A stretch of DNA of 64,000 bases from Methylobacterium hispanicum (GCF_022179285.1 NZ_BPQO01000010.1:124001-188000), one strand, 5' to 3'; positions 49,721 to 59,079 are shown, counted from the first letter of the stretch. The notes: generated from the sequence alone by a model not told the origin. Numbers and translations are program-made.

Positions 49721-51667
49721 TCAGGGATTCACGCGCAGGCCGAGCAGGAAGGTGTTGCCGCGGAAGCTGACATTGGCCACCGTGCTGTCGATCTGCTGGT
49801 AGAGATAGGTGCCGCGTAAGGTAAGCCAGCGGGTGAAGCGGTAATCGACCCGGGCCGTGGCCGAGAAGCCGGTCTCGCGCGTCGTGGTGCCCTGGTAGCT
49901 GTTCTGCAGGACGGCGGCGCCGAGCACGATCGAGAGGTTGCGGAACAGGTCGTGCTGCACCTCGACCGTCGCGGTCTCGGTGATCGCGCCGCTCGAGCCC
50001 CGCAGGGTCGTCTCGCTGACCGCGCTCTGGGCGCCGAGCCGCACGGCGGTGAGCGGGCTGAGCTGCCAGGTGAGCGCGGCACTGAGGAGCGGGGCGTCGA
50101 TGTCGGCGAGCGCCGGGTCCGGATAGGTCCGGTGCTGCAGGCCGCCGGAGATCTCCCCGCTCAGGGCGGGCCCGAGCGCGAAGGCCGCGCCCGCCGTCAG
50201 CGCCACGCCGGTCGAGTCGCGGCGCAGCCCGGTCGCGTCGCGGGCGCTGTCGTAGACGCGGGAATCGGCGAGCACGTCGACGAAGGGGGTGAGGGCGGGC
50301 GAGACCTCGTAGGCGGTGCGCAGGCGCAGGCCGTACTGGTTCAGGTTGCGGTCGCTCTGGACCAGGGTGGTGCCGTCGCTGAGCCGGGCATCCTCGAAGG
50401 TGCTGCGGTCGAAGAGCCCGCGCAGCGAGACCGAGAGCCGGTTGAAGCGCTGGGTGGCGCCGAGCGAGGCGCCGTAGGACGCGATGAGCGGGCGGGTCGT
50501 GGCGTTGGTGGCCTGGAGGTCGATGCTGCCGACGCGCTGGGTGTCGACGAGGAAGCGCCCCTCCGCGTCGAGGCGCAGGTCCCGGCTCGCGTCCACGCCG
50601 AGGCGCACCGCGCCGGTGGCGCTGGGGCGGCTCGCGGACTCGTTCTGCGGATATTCGAGATAGGCGCCGCGCAGGTCGCCCGAGAGCTCGGCCGCCGACC
50701 AGTCGCTGCGGAAGCCGAGCTCGGCCTCGCTGCGCAGGGCGACCGAGCCCCGGGCGGCGGCGCCCGCGGCCTGGTTCGGGTTGGTGTCGTAGCCGAGGCT
50801 CTGGGTGAAGGCCGGCAGCAGCGTGAGGCCGCCGAGCCTGAGCCCGAGCGGGGCGTAGGCCTCGTCCACCTGGAGCGGCGGGCGCAGGCCGTTGGCGAGC
50901 AGCAGGCCGGGCGTCACGAGGCCGAGGATCGGGGCCGGGATGGTGGCGGGGATCGTGGCCGGCAGCGGCACGCCGCTCACCGCGCTGCGCACCACCGGCG
51001 TCAGCCGGTCCGCCGCCGTGGGCAGCTGCGTGGTCTCGCGAATGGGCCGGCGGGTGGCCGAGCCGCTGCGGCGGGCGGGCGCGGCACGGTTGCGCAGGAG
51101 GTCCGCGAGCGCGCGCTCGCTCGCGCCGATGCTCCCGGGGCGCGGGGTCGGGCGGCTGCCGAAGGCGGGGGCGAGGCCGGAATCGAGGCCGGAGCCGAGG
51201 CCCGCGCCGGACCCGGGACCAGGCGCGGCGCCCGATCCGCCGGCCTGCGCGCCGCCGGGGCTGGGCGCCCCCGCCGCCGGGCGCCGGTCGATCGACCGGA
51301 GGCCGGGATTCGGGCCGCCCGAGGCTTGCCCGAGCGTGGACCGGAGGGCGGGCCGTAGGCCGCGCAGACCCGGTCCGCCGAGGATTCCGTCCGCATCCGC
51401 GTCCGCCGCGGGATCGGCAGGGGCGGGGTCGGACTGGGCGGGGTCGGCCGGGGCGGTCTCCGCGGTCGAGCCGCGCAGCTGCGCCCGCGCCGGCCACGCG
51501 CCCGACAGCGCGGTCACCAGGGCGGCCGGCGGGACCAGCGGGCCGGCGCCGAGCAGCGCGAGCAGCAGGGCCGGCCCCCGGGCACGGCGCGGACCCGGCG
51601 CGCGCGCCTCCGCCCTGCCGCCGCTGCGCCCGCTCACCGCCACCCGTCTCGGCCCCCGCTCGCACAC
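49721..51667 (-). CDS. Outer-membrane beta-barrel protein
   Basis: A 648-residue protein with a signal region (LLLALLGAGPLVPPAALVTAL ending AWPARA), a disordered Pro/Ala/Gly/Asp-rich segment (about 65-250), and a C-terminal barrel of about 390 residues. The barrel contains alternating hydrophobic strands such as LTLLPAFTQSLGYDTNPNQAAG, LRLRTAYEVSPALTPFVDVLADSR and the end FLLGLRVNP. This fits the outer_membrane beta-barrel (BBP2) family of Rhizobiales, sometimes linked to exopolysaccharide export. Start is a GTG. It is divergent from the hydrolase gene across 200 bases. Confidence 0.82.
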   Translation of the reverse strand: MCERGPRRVAVSGRSGGRAEARAPGPRRARGPALLLALLGAGPLVPPAALVTALSGAWPARAQLRGSTAETAPADPAQSDPAPADPAADADADGILGGPGLRGLRPALRSTLGQASGGPNPGLRSIDRRPAAGAPSPGGAQAGGSGAAPGPGSGAGLGSGLDSGLAPAFGSRPTPRPGSIGASERALADLLRNRAAPARRSGSATRRPIRETTQLPTAADRLTPVVRSAVSGVPLPATIPATIPAPILGLVTPGLLLANGLRPPLQVDEAYAPLGLRLGGLTLLPAFTQSLGYDTNPNQAAGAAARGSVALRSEAELGFRSDWSAAELSGDLRGAYLEYPQNESASRPSATGAVRLGVDASRDLRLDAEGRFLVDTQRVGSIDLQATNATTRPLIASYGASLGATQRFNRLSVSLRGLFDRSTFEDARLSDGTTLVQSDRNLNQYGLRLRTAYEVSPALTPFVDVLADSRVYDSARDATGLRRDSTGVALTAGAAFALGPALSGEISGGLQHRTYPDPALADIDAPLLSAALTWQLSPLTAVRLGAQSAVSETTLRGSSGAITETATVEVQHDLFRNLSIVLGAAVLQNSYQGTTTRETGFSATARVDYRFTRWLTLRGTYLYQQIDSTVANVSFRGNTFLLGLRVNP

Positions 51668-51869
51668 GCCCCGCCTGCGCGGTCGCCGGCGCCCGGAGGC
51701 GCGGCACCGCCCGCATGGTTAAGAAACGGTACCGGCGCAGGGTTAACGACCGGTCAATGCGCGGCACCGGGCCCGGTCGGATACGAAAACGACCGTTGTC
51801 CGCCTGTGCGAGACTGGTTCGCCGCACGGTTTCCCGTGATAAGGCGGCCGTGGCAGCGGGGGAGGGGAC

Positions 51870-53078
51870 ATGACGGTGAGGAGAGGCGCGGTGCCGCCGG
51901 CACGGCAGCGCCCGGGACCGTTCGCGAGACTGTCCCTGGTCGTCCGGGCCGGAGGCCTCGGGCTCGCCCTGGCGGCGGGCGCGGCGCGGGGCGAGGAGGC
52001 GCCGCGGACGTCGGCCGCCACGGTCACCGGCTACTTCTACATCGGCGGGCGCTACCAGCGGGTCGAGGACAAGACCCTGATGGTCGGGCAGATGTTCGTC
52101 CAGTCGCGCCGCCCGGCCCAGGTCACGCAGCCCTATCCGGTGGTGATGGTGCACGGCGCCGCGCAGACGGGGGTGAACTTCCTGGGCACGCCGGACGGGC
52201 GGCCGGGCTGGGCCCAGCGCTTCGTCGATCACGGTTTCCAGGTCTACGTGGTGGACCAGGTCGGGCGCGGGCGCTCGGGCACCAACCCGGAGGTCTACGG
52301 GCCCTACACCCGCCTCTCCGCCCGCGCGCTCGAGGAGACCTACACCGCCCAGGAGGTCTACGACCTGTTCCCGCAGGCGAAGCTCCACACCCAGTGGCCG
52401 GGCGGGGCGGGCGTGCCGGGCAACCCGGCCTTCGACCAGTTCATGGCGAGCCAGGTGCCCTACCTCGCCAACACCCAGCAGACCGAGGAGCTGATGGCCC
52501 CGGCGCTGACCGCCCTCGTCGAGAAGGTCGGCCCCGCGATCCTCCTCACCCACGGGCAGGGCGGGCTGTTCGGCTGGGCGGTCTCGGACGCGCGCCCCGA
52601 CCTCGTGAAGGCGCACGTGGCGATCGAGCCGAACGGGCCGCCCTTCTTCGACGTGCGCTACCGCGGCGGCAAGGAGTTCTGGGAGCGCACCGGCGAGGGC
52701 CGCGCCCGCGCCTACGGCCTCACCCGCATCCCCTTGAGCTTCCAGCCGCCGGTGAACGCGCCCGAGGATCTCACCGTGATCCAGGCCAAGGCGCCCGCGG
52801 CGGAGGGACGCATCCGCTGCTGGCTCCAGGGCGAACCCGCCCGCAAGCTGCCGAACCTCGCCCGCGTGGCCACCGTGATCGTGACGGCCGAGGCCTCCTT
52901 CCGGGCGCCCGTCGACGATTGCACGGCCGCCTTCCTGGCCCAGGCCGGGGCGAAGCCCGAATCCCTGCGCCTCGCCGAGGCGGGCCTGCGCGGCAACGGC
53001 CACATGATGATGCTGGAGAAGAACAGCGATCCGGTCGCCGACGCGCTGGTCGCCTGGATCGCCGGCCGGGTGCGCTGA
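51870..53078 (+). CDS. Exported alpha/beta-hydrolase-fold protein lacking the nucleophile serine
   Basis: A 402-residue exported protein resembling the esterase-713 group of alpha/beta hydrolases. The oxyanion segment VVMVHGAAQTGVNF and the late GNGHMMMLEKNSD with the catalytic His are present. The nucleophile elbow reads THGQGGLFGW at about 227-236, whereas members I know have THSQGG-type elbows, so the Ser is Gly (codon GGG at 52554). It therefore may be inactive, bind a ligand only, or use another residue. Two Cys (in IRCWL and DDCTAAF) could form a disulfide in the periplasm. It is upstream of the TonB receptor gene. Confidence 0.82.
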   Translation: MTVRRGAVPPARQRPGPFARLSLVVRAGGLGLALAAGAARGEEAPRTSAATVTGYFYIGGRYQRVEDKTLMVGQMFVQSRRPAQVTQPYPVVMVHGAAQTGVNFLGTPDGRPGWAQRFVDHGFQVYVVDQVGRGRSGTNPEVYGPYTRLSARALEETYTAQEVYDLFPQAKLHTQWPGGAGVPGNPAFDQFMASQVPYLANTQQTEELMAPALTALVEKVGPAILLTHGQGGLFGWAVSDARPDLVKAHVAIEPNGPPFFDVRYRGGKEFWERTGEGRARAYGLTRIPLSFQPPVNAPEDLTVIQAKAPAAEGRIRCWLQGEPARKLPNLARVATVIVTAEASFRAPVDDCTAAFLAQAGAKPESLRLAEAGLRGNGHMMMLEKNSDPVADALVAWIAGRVR

Positions 53079-53317
53079 GGGGACCCACCGGGGCGATCCA
53101 TCCCGCGTGTGATCCCTGGCGCGTGCCATCATGGATTGTGACCGCCCGGCCACAGGACCCGGCAATCCATGGCGCACAGCCTTGTGCGGGCCGGGGTTCG
53201 GCCGTAGGCCTGTTCGGGAAAGCTCAATCCTTTCACGAACTTAGCATCATTCTAAAGAGCCAGGCCGTACGGTCCCGGGCGATCCGGGGCGCGCTGTCGG
53301 CTGTCCGGGATCCGCTC

Positions 53318-55594
53318 ATGTCGCCGCTTGCGCCCGCCCCGAAGCGTCTTCGTCCGTTGCGCGTCCTCGCGCTGTCGGGCGCCTCGCTCCTCGTCCTCAC
53401 GGCCACGGCCGCGGCCCAGCAGGCGACGCCGCCGCGCCGCGGCACCGCGAACCCGCCGGCCGAGGCCAGCGTGCAGCTCAGCGAGATCAGCGTCGAGACG
53501 CAGGGCAACGGCGGGGGGACCGTCGCCGGAGGGGGCGCCGGAGTCGGCGCGGCGGCCCGCGCCGTCGAGAGCCCGACCGGCCCGGTGAACGGCTTCGTGG
53601 CGACCCGCTCGGCCACCGCCACCAAGACCAACACCCCGCTGATCGAGACGCCGCAATCGATCACGGTGGTCGGCCGCGAGCAGATCGACGTCCAGAAGGC
53701 CCAGACCCTGACCCAGGCGACGCAGTACGCGGCCGGCATCTACTCGGGCACCTTCGGCGCCGACTCGCGCCTCGACTTCTTCACCCTGCGCGGCTTCGTG
53801 GCGAGCGATTACGGCCTCTACCGCGACGGCCTGCAGCAGCTGAACTACGGCTTCGCCTATTTCCGCACCGAGACCTTCGGCCTGGAGCGCATCGAGGTGC
53901 TGCGCGGCCCCGCCGCCGTTCTGTTCGGCGCCGGCACCCCGGGCGGCCTCGTCAATCAGGTCAGCAAGCGGCCCCCGCTCGACCCGCTGCGCTACGTCGA
54001 GGTCGGCGGCGGCGCCTTCGGGCAGGGCGGCTTCGGCTACGCCGCCTTCGACCTCGGCGGACCGTCCGACGCCGACGGGCACTGGTTCTATCGCCTGACC
54101 GGCTTCGGCCGCACCGGCGGCAACCAGGTCGAGGGCGCGCCGGAGGATCGCGTCTACATCGCGCCGGCCTTCACCTATAAGCCGGACGGGGCGACGAAGA
54201 TCACCTTCCTGTCGAGCTTCCAGCACGACAACGCCGCGGTGACGGCGAACTTCCTGCCCTATTCCGGCACGGTCCGCCCGAACGCCTCGGGCCTGCGCAT
54301 CCCGCGCTCGCTCAACGTCGGCGATATCGGCCTCAACACCTTCAGCCGCAATCAGGCGCTCGTGGGCTACGAGTTCGAGCACGCCTTCGACGAGACTTGG
54401 ACCTTCCGGCAGAACCTGCGCTACTCGTTCCTCGAGAGCTTCCAGAACTCGTATGTCGGCCAGCTCGGCTACAGCGACGCGGCCGAGACCCGGCTCGCCC
54501 GCTACCAGTTCCGTGACAGCGCCCGGGCGAACCTGTTCCAGGTCGACAACCAGGCCGAGGCGCGCTTCTTCGACGGGTTCTTCCGGCACGACCTGCTGCT
54601 CGGGCTCGACTACAAGAACTACCGCCTGAGCGACAACCAGGCCTCGACCTTCCCGGGACCGGACATCAGCATCCTGGCACCCGTCTACGGCCTGCGGGTC
54701 GCCGCACCGCTCCCCTACCTGATCAACGGGAACTCGTTCGAGCAGCTCGGCCTCTACGCGCAGGACCAGATCAAGCTCACCGACCGCTTGAGCCTCGTGC
54801 TCGGCCTGCGCCAGGATTTCGCCGACAACCGCATCGGCAACAAGCTCAACCCCTCGGCCAGCGGCGGGCGCAGCGACAACGCGCTCACCTACCGCACGGC
54901 GCTGATCTACAATTTCGATTTCGGGCTCGCACCCTACATGAGCTACTCGACCTCGTTCCAGCCGCAGATCGGCACCGCCCTGAGCGGCGCGGGCTTCCGC
55001 CCCGAGACCGGCGACCAGATCGAGGGCGGCGTGAAGTTCGAGCCGCCGGGGCAGGGCTACTTCCTGACGCTCGCGGGCTTCGACATCAACCGGCAGGGCA
55101 CGCTGGTGCCCGATCCCGCCAACGTCTTCTTCCAGCTCCAGTCCGGCGCGCAGCGCTCCACCGGCTTCGAGGCGCAGCTCAACGTCAGCCTCGCCGAGGG
55201 GCTCAACGCGGTCGCGTCCTTCACCACCTACGACCTCGTCACCACGAAGGACGCGGATCCGGCCCGCGTCGGCCGCACGCCGGTCAACATCCCCGAGACC
55301 TTCGCCTCGGCCTTCTTCGACTACACGATCCCCGTGGGCGCGTGGCGCGGCTTCGGCTTCGGCGGCGGCGTGCGCTACGTCGGCAGCTCGTTCGCCGACG
55401 TGCCCAACACGCTCCGGGTCTCGGACTTCGTGCTGTTCGACGCGCAGGTGCACTACAACTTCGAGAACTGGCGCATCGCGGTGAACGCCACGAACCTCGC
55501 CGACCGGCGCTACGTCTCGTCCTGCCAGTCGGCCCTGTCCTGCTTCTACGGCGACGCCCGCCGCGTCACCGCGAGCCTGAGCTACAAGTGGTGA
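53318..55594 (+). CDS. TonB-dependent siderophore-type outer-membrane receptor
   Basis: A 758-residue outer-membrane transporter. After the signal peptide (LRVLALSGASLLVLTATAAA) comes a TonB-box-like segment, LSEISVETQ, and the plug domain (TPLIETPQSITVVGREQ, LRGFVASDYGLYRDGLQQ, ERIEVLRGPAAVLFGAGTPGGLVNQVSKRP). The barrel ends in ASLSYKW, with the expected C-terminal aromatic. The plug pattern is that of FhuA/ferrichrome-type receptors. A lanthanide-chelate role like LutH is possible from the neighbourhood, but a ferric siderophore is the default. A long upstream frame is not part of the gene. Confidence 0.93.
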   Translation: MSPLAPAPKRLRPLRVLALSGASLLVLTATAAAQQATPPRRGTANPPAEASVQLSEISVETQGNGGGTVAGGGAGVGAAARAVESPTGPVNGFVATRSATATKTNTPLIETPQSITVVGREQIDVQKAQTLTQATQYAAGIYSGTFGADSRLDFFTLRGFVASDYGLYRDGLQQLNYGFAYFRTETFGLERIEVLRGPAAVLFGAGTPGGLVNQVSKRPPLDPLRYVEVGGGAFGQGGFGYAAFDLGGPSDADGHWFYRLTGFGRTGGNQVEGAPEDRVYIAPAFTYKPDGATKITFLSSFQHDNAAVTANFLPYSGTVRPNASGLRIPRSLNVGDIGLNTFSRNQALVGYEFEHAFDETWTFRQNLRYSFLESFQNSYVGQLGYSDAAETRLARYQFRDSARANLFQVDNQAEARFFDGFFRHDLLLGLDYKNYRLSDNQASTFPGPDISILAPVYGLRVAAPLPYLINGNSFEQLGLYAQDQIKLTDRLSLVLGLRQDFADNRIGNKLNPSASGGRSDNALTYRTALIYNFDFGLAPYMSYSTSFQPQIGTALSGAGFRPETGDQIEGGVKFEPPGQGYFLTLAGFDINRQGTLVPDPANVFFQLQSGAQRSTGFEAQLNVSLAEGLNAVASFTTYDLVTTKDADPARVGRTPVNIPETFASAFFDYTIPVGAWRGFGFGGGVRYVGSSFADVPNTLRVSDFVLFDAQVHYNFENWRIAVNATNLADRRYVSSCQSALSCFYGDARRVTASLSYKW

Positions 55595-55615
55595 GGGCCT
55601 GAGCCTCAGGTCCCG

Positions 55616-55759
55616 GGATCCCCAAGGGCCAAGGCCCTTGGGCGGGGTCCGGGGCGCGCAGCCCCGGGATTGGCTCCTGCGACCCGGCAAGGCCGGGTCG
55701 CAGGAGCCAAATGCAGGGCTCTGCCCTGCACCCGCCAAAGGTCTCGACCTTTGGAAACC
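55616..55759 (+). repeat. Family A multi-hairpin repeat, full copy with a perfect 18-bp arm
   Basis: Five hairpins. The variable arm (55671-55709) is a perfect 18-bp stem, TGGCTCCTGCGACCCGGC, with an AAG loop. The other four hairpins are close to identical with the other copies. It lies between the convergent TonB-receptor and acyl-CoA synthetase genes. Confidence 0.87.
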
Positions 55760-55770
55760 GGGACCGGCGC

Positions 55771-57402
55771 TCAGCCCTCCCGGGCGCGCGCGCGCAGGAT
55801 GAACTTCTGCACCTTGCCGGTGGAGGTCTTCGGCAGCTCGCCGAAGACGATGTGGCGGGGCAGCTTGTAGGGGGCGAGGTGCTCGCGGCACCACGCGATC
55901 AGCGCCTCCGCCTCGGCCTCCGCGCCGGGCTTCAGCTCCACGAAGGCGCAAGGGCTCTCGCCCCATTTCGGGTCGGGCCGCGCCACCACGGCGGCGGCCG
56001 CCACCGCCGGGTGCTTGAACAGGGCGTCCTCCACCTCGATCGACGAGATGTTCTCGCCCCCCGAGATGATGATGTCCTTCGAGCGGTCCTTCAGCTGGAT
56101 GTAGCCGTCGGGGTGGCGCACCCCGAGGTCGCCCGTGCGGAACCAGCCGCCCCGGAAGGCGGCCTCGGTCGCGGCCGGGTTCTTCAGGTAGCCGCGCATC
56201 ACCACGTTGCCGCGCATCATCACCTCGCCGAGCGTGGCGCCGTCGGCCGGCACCGGCGCCATCGTCTCGGGATCGCGCACGTCGAGCCCTTCGAGCACCG
56301 GGTAGCGCACGCCCTGGCGCGCCTTCTTGGCCGCCTGCTCGGGGCCGCTGAGCGCGTCCCAGTCCGCGTGCCAGGCGTTGACCACCGCCGGCCCGTAGCT
56401 CTCGGTCAGCCCGTAGAGATGCGTGACGTCGAAGCCCGCCTCCCGCATGCCGGCGAGCACCGCCTCGGGCGGGGGCGCGGCCGCCGTGAAGAAGGCGACC
56501 CGGCGGGGCAGGGGGCGCCGCTCCGCTTCCGGCGCGTTGATCAGGAGCTGCATCACGATCGGCGCGCCGCACAGATGCGTAACCCCGTGCTCGGCCATCA
56601 GCGCGTACATCTGCGCCGCCCGCACCTGCCGCAGGCAGACATGGGTGCCCGCCACCACCGAGAGCGTCCAGGGAAAGCACCAGCCGTTGCAGTGGAACAT
56701 CGGCAGGGTCCAGAGATAGACCGGGTGCTGGCCGAGGTTGCAGGTGACCACGTTGCCGAGCGCCAGCAGCGCCGCGCCGCGGTGGTGGTAGACCACGCCC
56801 TTCGGGTCGCCCGTGGTGCCGGACGTGTAGTTCAGGCTGATCGCGTCCCACTCGTCCTCAGGCGACACCCCCTCGTGCTCCGGGTCGCCCTCCGCCAGGA
56901 AGGCCTCGTACTCGGTCTCGCCCAGGCGCTCGCCCGGCCCGTCGTACTCAGGGTCGTCGTAGTCGATCACCAGGGGCGGGGCGTCGAGCCGGGCCAGCGC
57001 CGGGGCGATCGTGCGGGCGAATTCCCGGTCGGTGACCAGCACCTTCGCCTCGCCGTGGCCGAGGCAGAAGGCGATCGCCGCCGCGTCGAGGCGGGTGTTG
57101 AGGGTGTTGAGCACCGCCCCCGTCATCGGCACGCCGTAGTGGCACTCAACCATCGCGGGCGTGTTGGCGAGCATCACCGCCACGGTGTCGCCGCGCCCGA
57201 TCCCCCGGGCGGCCAGCGCTCCGGCGAGGCGGCGGCAGCGGGCGTAGAGCTCGGCGTAGGAGCGCCGCAGGGGCCCGTGGATCACCGCGACCTGGTCCGG
57301 GAAGGTGCGGGCCGCCCGCTCGAGATAGCCCAGCGGGGTCAGCGGCTGGTGGTTGGCCGGAACCCGGTCGAGGTCGCGGTCGTAGATGCTGTCGCGGCGC
57401 AT
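55771..57402 (-). CDS. AMP-dependent acyl-CoA synthetase
   Basis: A 543-residue adenylate-forming enzyme that activates a carboxylic acid to its CoA ester. The P-loop-like AMP motif is YTSGTTGDPKGVVYHHRG. Further motifs are LPMFHCNGWCFPWTL, YGLTESYG, the GWFRTGDLGVRHPDGYIQLKDRSKDII segment, and the C-terminal Lys in LPKTSTGKVQKF. The pattern resembles medium-chain or aryl acyl-CoA ligases such as AlkK. The chosen start MRRDSIYDRD is supported by the typical N terminus; longer frames are not. It is convergent with the TonB-receptor gene. Confidence 0.92.
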   Translation of the reverse strand: MRRDSIYDRDLDRVPANHQPLTPLGYLERAARTFPDQVAVIHGPLRRSYAELYARCRRLAGALAARGIGRGDTVAVMLANTPAMVECHYGVPMTGAVLNTLNTRLDAAAIAFCLGHGEAKVLVTDREFARTIAPALARLDAPPLVIDYDDPEYDGPGERLGETEYEAFLAEGDPEHEGVSPEDEWDAISLNYTSGTTGDPKGVVYHHRGAALLALGNVVTCNLGQHPVYLWTLPMFHCNGWCFPWTLSVVAGTHVCLRQVRAAQMYALMAEHGVTHLCGAPIVMQLLINAPEAERRPLPRRVAFFTAAAPPPEAVLAGMREAGFDVTHLYGLTESYGPAVVNAWHADWDALSGPEQAAKKARQGVRYPVLEGLDVRDPETMAPVPADGATLGEVMMRGNVVMRGYLKNPAATEAAFRGGWFRTGDLGVRHPDGYIQLKDRSKDIIISGGENISSIEVEDALFKHPAVAAAAVVARPDPKWGESPCAFVELKPGAEAEAEALIAWCREHLAPYKLPRHIVFGELPKTSTGKVQKFILRARAREG

Positions 57403-57499
57403 GGCCCTCCCTCCGGGCTCGTCGCACGGCATCCGGGCGGCCCTCGGCCACGACACTATCCCGGACGCGGCGCCGATCAATCCGCCGGTCGCGGGGCCT

Positions 57500-58060
57500 T
57501 CAGTGCCGCGGCCGGCTGGCCGGATCGCGCAGGTGCCGGGCGAGCTCGAAGCCGATCTCCAGCATCAGCCCCTCGATCCGGGCGGTGAGGTCGGGCCGGC
57601 GCAGGGCCTCGGAGAGGTTGCGCAGGGCGATGGCGTGCTCGGCCATGCGGTTGACGGTCCGCTCGGCCTGATGCTGGCCGGCCGCCGCGGTCTCGGTGAG
57701 ATCGAGCGCGATGCCCCGGCCCGGTCCGACCCGGCCCGCCGCGTCGCGCTCGATCCGCCCGCGCATCAGCAGCCGCCGCCCGCCCGCGCGGAACTCCGCC
57801 TCCAGCGGCCCGCCGGCCTCGCCGACCGCGTGCAGGTAGCTCTCGATGCGGGTGCGGTCCTCCGGGTGGGTCCGGTCGAGGAAGTCGGCGAGCGGCAGGC
57901 CCGTCGCCGCGACCGCGGGGTCGAGGCCGAGCAGCGTGGCCAGCGGCGCCGAGAGCATGAGGGTGCCGGCCCAGTGATCGTGGGTCCAGCTTCCCACGAT
58001 GCCGGCCGCGTCGAGCATCGCCTGCGGGATCGGGGGATCGTCCGCGCCGGGATCTGCCAT
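57500..58060 (-). CDS. PAS-domain protein
   Basis: A 186-residue soluble protein with one PAS fold (about 15-130): AAGIVGSWTHDHWAGTLMLSAPLATLLGLDP, then DFLDRTHPEDRTRIESYLHAVGEAGGPLEAEFR. The C-terminal helix LTETAAAGQHQAERTVNRMAEHAIALRNLSEALRRPD looks like a signalling helix but no kinase or output domain follows. It could be a stand-alone sensor partner. GAGGAG precedes the ATG. Two AACCTGAGGTT palindromes lie in the space between it and the divergent parA gene, the nearer one 30 bases from its start. Confidence 0.82.
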   Translation of the reverse strand: MADPGADDPPIPQAMLDAAGIVGSWTHDHWAGTLMLSAPLATLLGLDPAVAATGLPLADFLDRTHPEDRTRIESYLHAVGEAGGPLEAEFRAGGRRLLMRGRIERDAAGRVGPGRGIALDLTETAAAGQHQAERTVNRMAEHAIALRNLSEALRRPDLTARIEGLMLEIGFELARHLRDPASRPRH

Positions 58061-58089
58061 GGATCTCCTCTGCCGCATCCGCCTTCATA

Positions 58090-58290
58090 AACCTGAGGTT
58101 AACAGAACGGGGGTGCCGCCCGGAGTCGGATAAACTTAGAGCAATCAGATCAACGAGAAAAGGTCGCCCCGCGGGATCCGCGTGAATCTTAACCTGAGGT
58201 TATGAAAATCGACCTGACGGCCGCCTGCCGGAGCCGGCCGCCGCCGGGCGTGGGGCCGTGCGCGGATGCGGCCTTAACCTCCCTTTAACC
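58090..58290. promoter_or_regulatory. Palindromic sites between the PAS gene and parA, candidate centromere or operator
   Basis: AACCTGAGGTT occurs at 58090-58100 and, extended to TAACCTGAGGTTA, at 58190-58202, with centres 101 bp apart. TTAACC half-sites follow at 58274 and 58285, 11 bp apart. Closer to parA, two CCTTGG(G)TCAC direct repeats lie at 58321 and 58339. The 365-base intergenic region is otherwise free of genes. Repeats upstream of a parA-RHH pair are where a partition site (parC/parS) is normally found. Confidence 0.55.
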
Positions 58291-58425
58291 ATACTCCGCG
58301 CTTTCTGCCGAACGGAGCATCCTTGGGTCACAGGACACCTTGGTCACGGCAGGCCGCGCGCGAGCGACGCGGCGCCCCCGAGGATGCCGGAGCCGCCGCG
58401 CGGGCGGCGCACGGGGGCTGCCGGC

Positions 58426-59079
58426 ATGAAAGCGATCACGTTCGTCACCCAGAAGGGCGGGAGCGGCAAGAGCACGCTCTGCATCTCGCTCGCGGTCGCC
58501 GCGCAGGAGGCCGGCCACACGGTCTGCATCCTGGAGATGGACCGGCAGGCCACCGTCTCGGACTGGCTCGACCACCGCACGGCCCCGGGCCCCGAGGTGG
58601 CCCAGATCGACGCCACCCAGATCGAGGCCGTGATGGAGCGGCTGGCCGAATCGGCCTACGACTTCGTCTTCATCGACACGCCCGGCGTCGATTCGCCCGG
58701 CACGCTCTCGGCGATCCGGGCGGCGGACCTCTGCATCATCCCGTGCCGGCCGACGCCCGCGGACCTGCGCGCCTTCAAGCCGACGCTCGCCGCCGTCTAC
58801 CGGCTGGAGAAGCGCTTCGCCTTCGTGCTCAACCAGACCCCGCCGCGCTCCTACCGCATCCGCGACGCGGCGGACGGGCTCGCGGTGCTGGGCATCCTGC
58901 CCGACGTCAACATCGTGGCCCGCACGGACCACCAGGACGCGATCGGCCTCGGCCAGGGCGTCACCGAGTTCAACCCGAAGGGCCAGGCCGCCGACGAGGT
59001 GCGCCGGCTCTGGACTTGGATCGAGCGGCGCGCCCAGGCCGGCACGCGCGGCAGGATGAAGCATGTCGAAGCCGCCTAA
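58426..59079 (+). CDS. parA: ParA/MinD-family partition ATPase
   Basis: A 217-residue deviant-Walker ATPase. The P-loop is KGGSGKST with the signature Lys at both positions, Walker A-prime lies in FVFIDTPGVDSPG, and the family's ILEMDRQATVSDWL segment follows. There is no N-terminal helix-turn-helix, so it is the small (type Ib) plasmid ParA class. It overlaps the downstream ribbon-helix-helix-like gene by 17 bases, the standard plasmid partition layout. ATG 58426 begins the conserved MKAITFVTQKGG. Its presence on apparently chromosomal DNA is discussed under findings. Confidence 0.9.
   Translation: MKAITFVTQKGGSGKSTLCISLAVAAQEAGHTVCILEMDRQATVSDWLDHRTAPGPEVAQIDATQIEAVMERLAESAYDFVFIDTPGVDSPGTLSAIRAADLCIIPCRPTPADLRAFKPTLAAVYRLEKRFAFVLNQTPPRSYRIRDAADGLAVLGILPDVNIVARTDHQDAIGLGQGVTEFNPKGQAADEVRRLWTWIERRAQAGTRGRMKHVEAA

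Noticed and set aside
53216..53265. Iron-responsive (Irr/Fur) box upstream of the TonB receptor
   Set aside because: Only a half-match (TTCTAAA) could be seen, without the symmetrical partner, so I do not list it as a site.
51806..53317. N-terminal extension of the TonB receptor frame (about 500 extra codons)
   Set aside because: It overlaps the complete hydrolase gene in another frame; the signal peptide and plug begin at ATG 53318.
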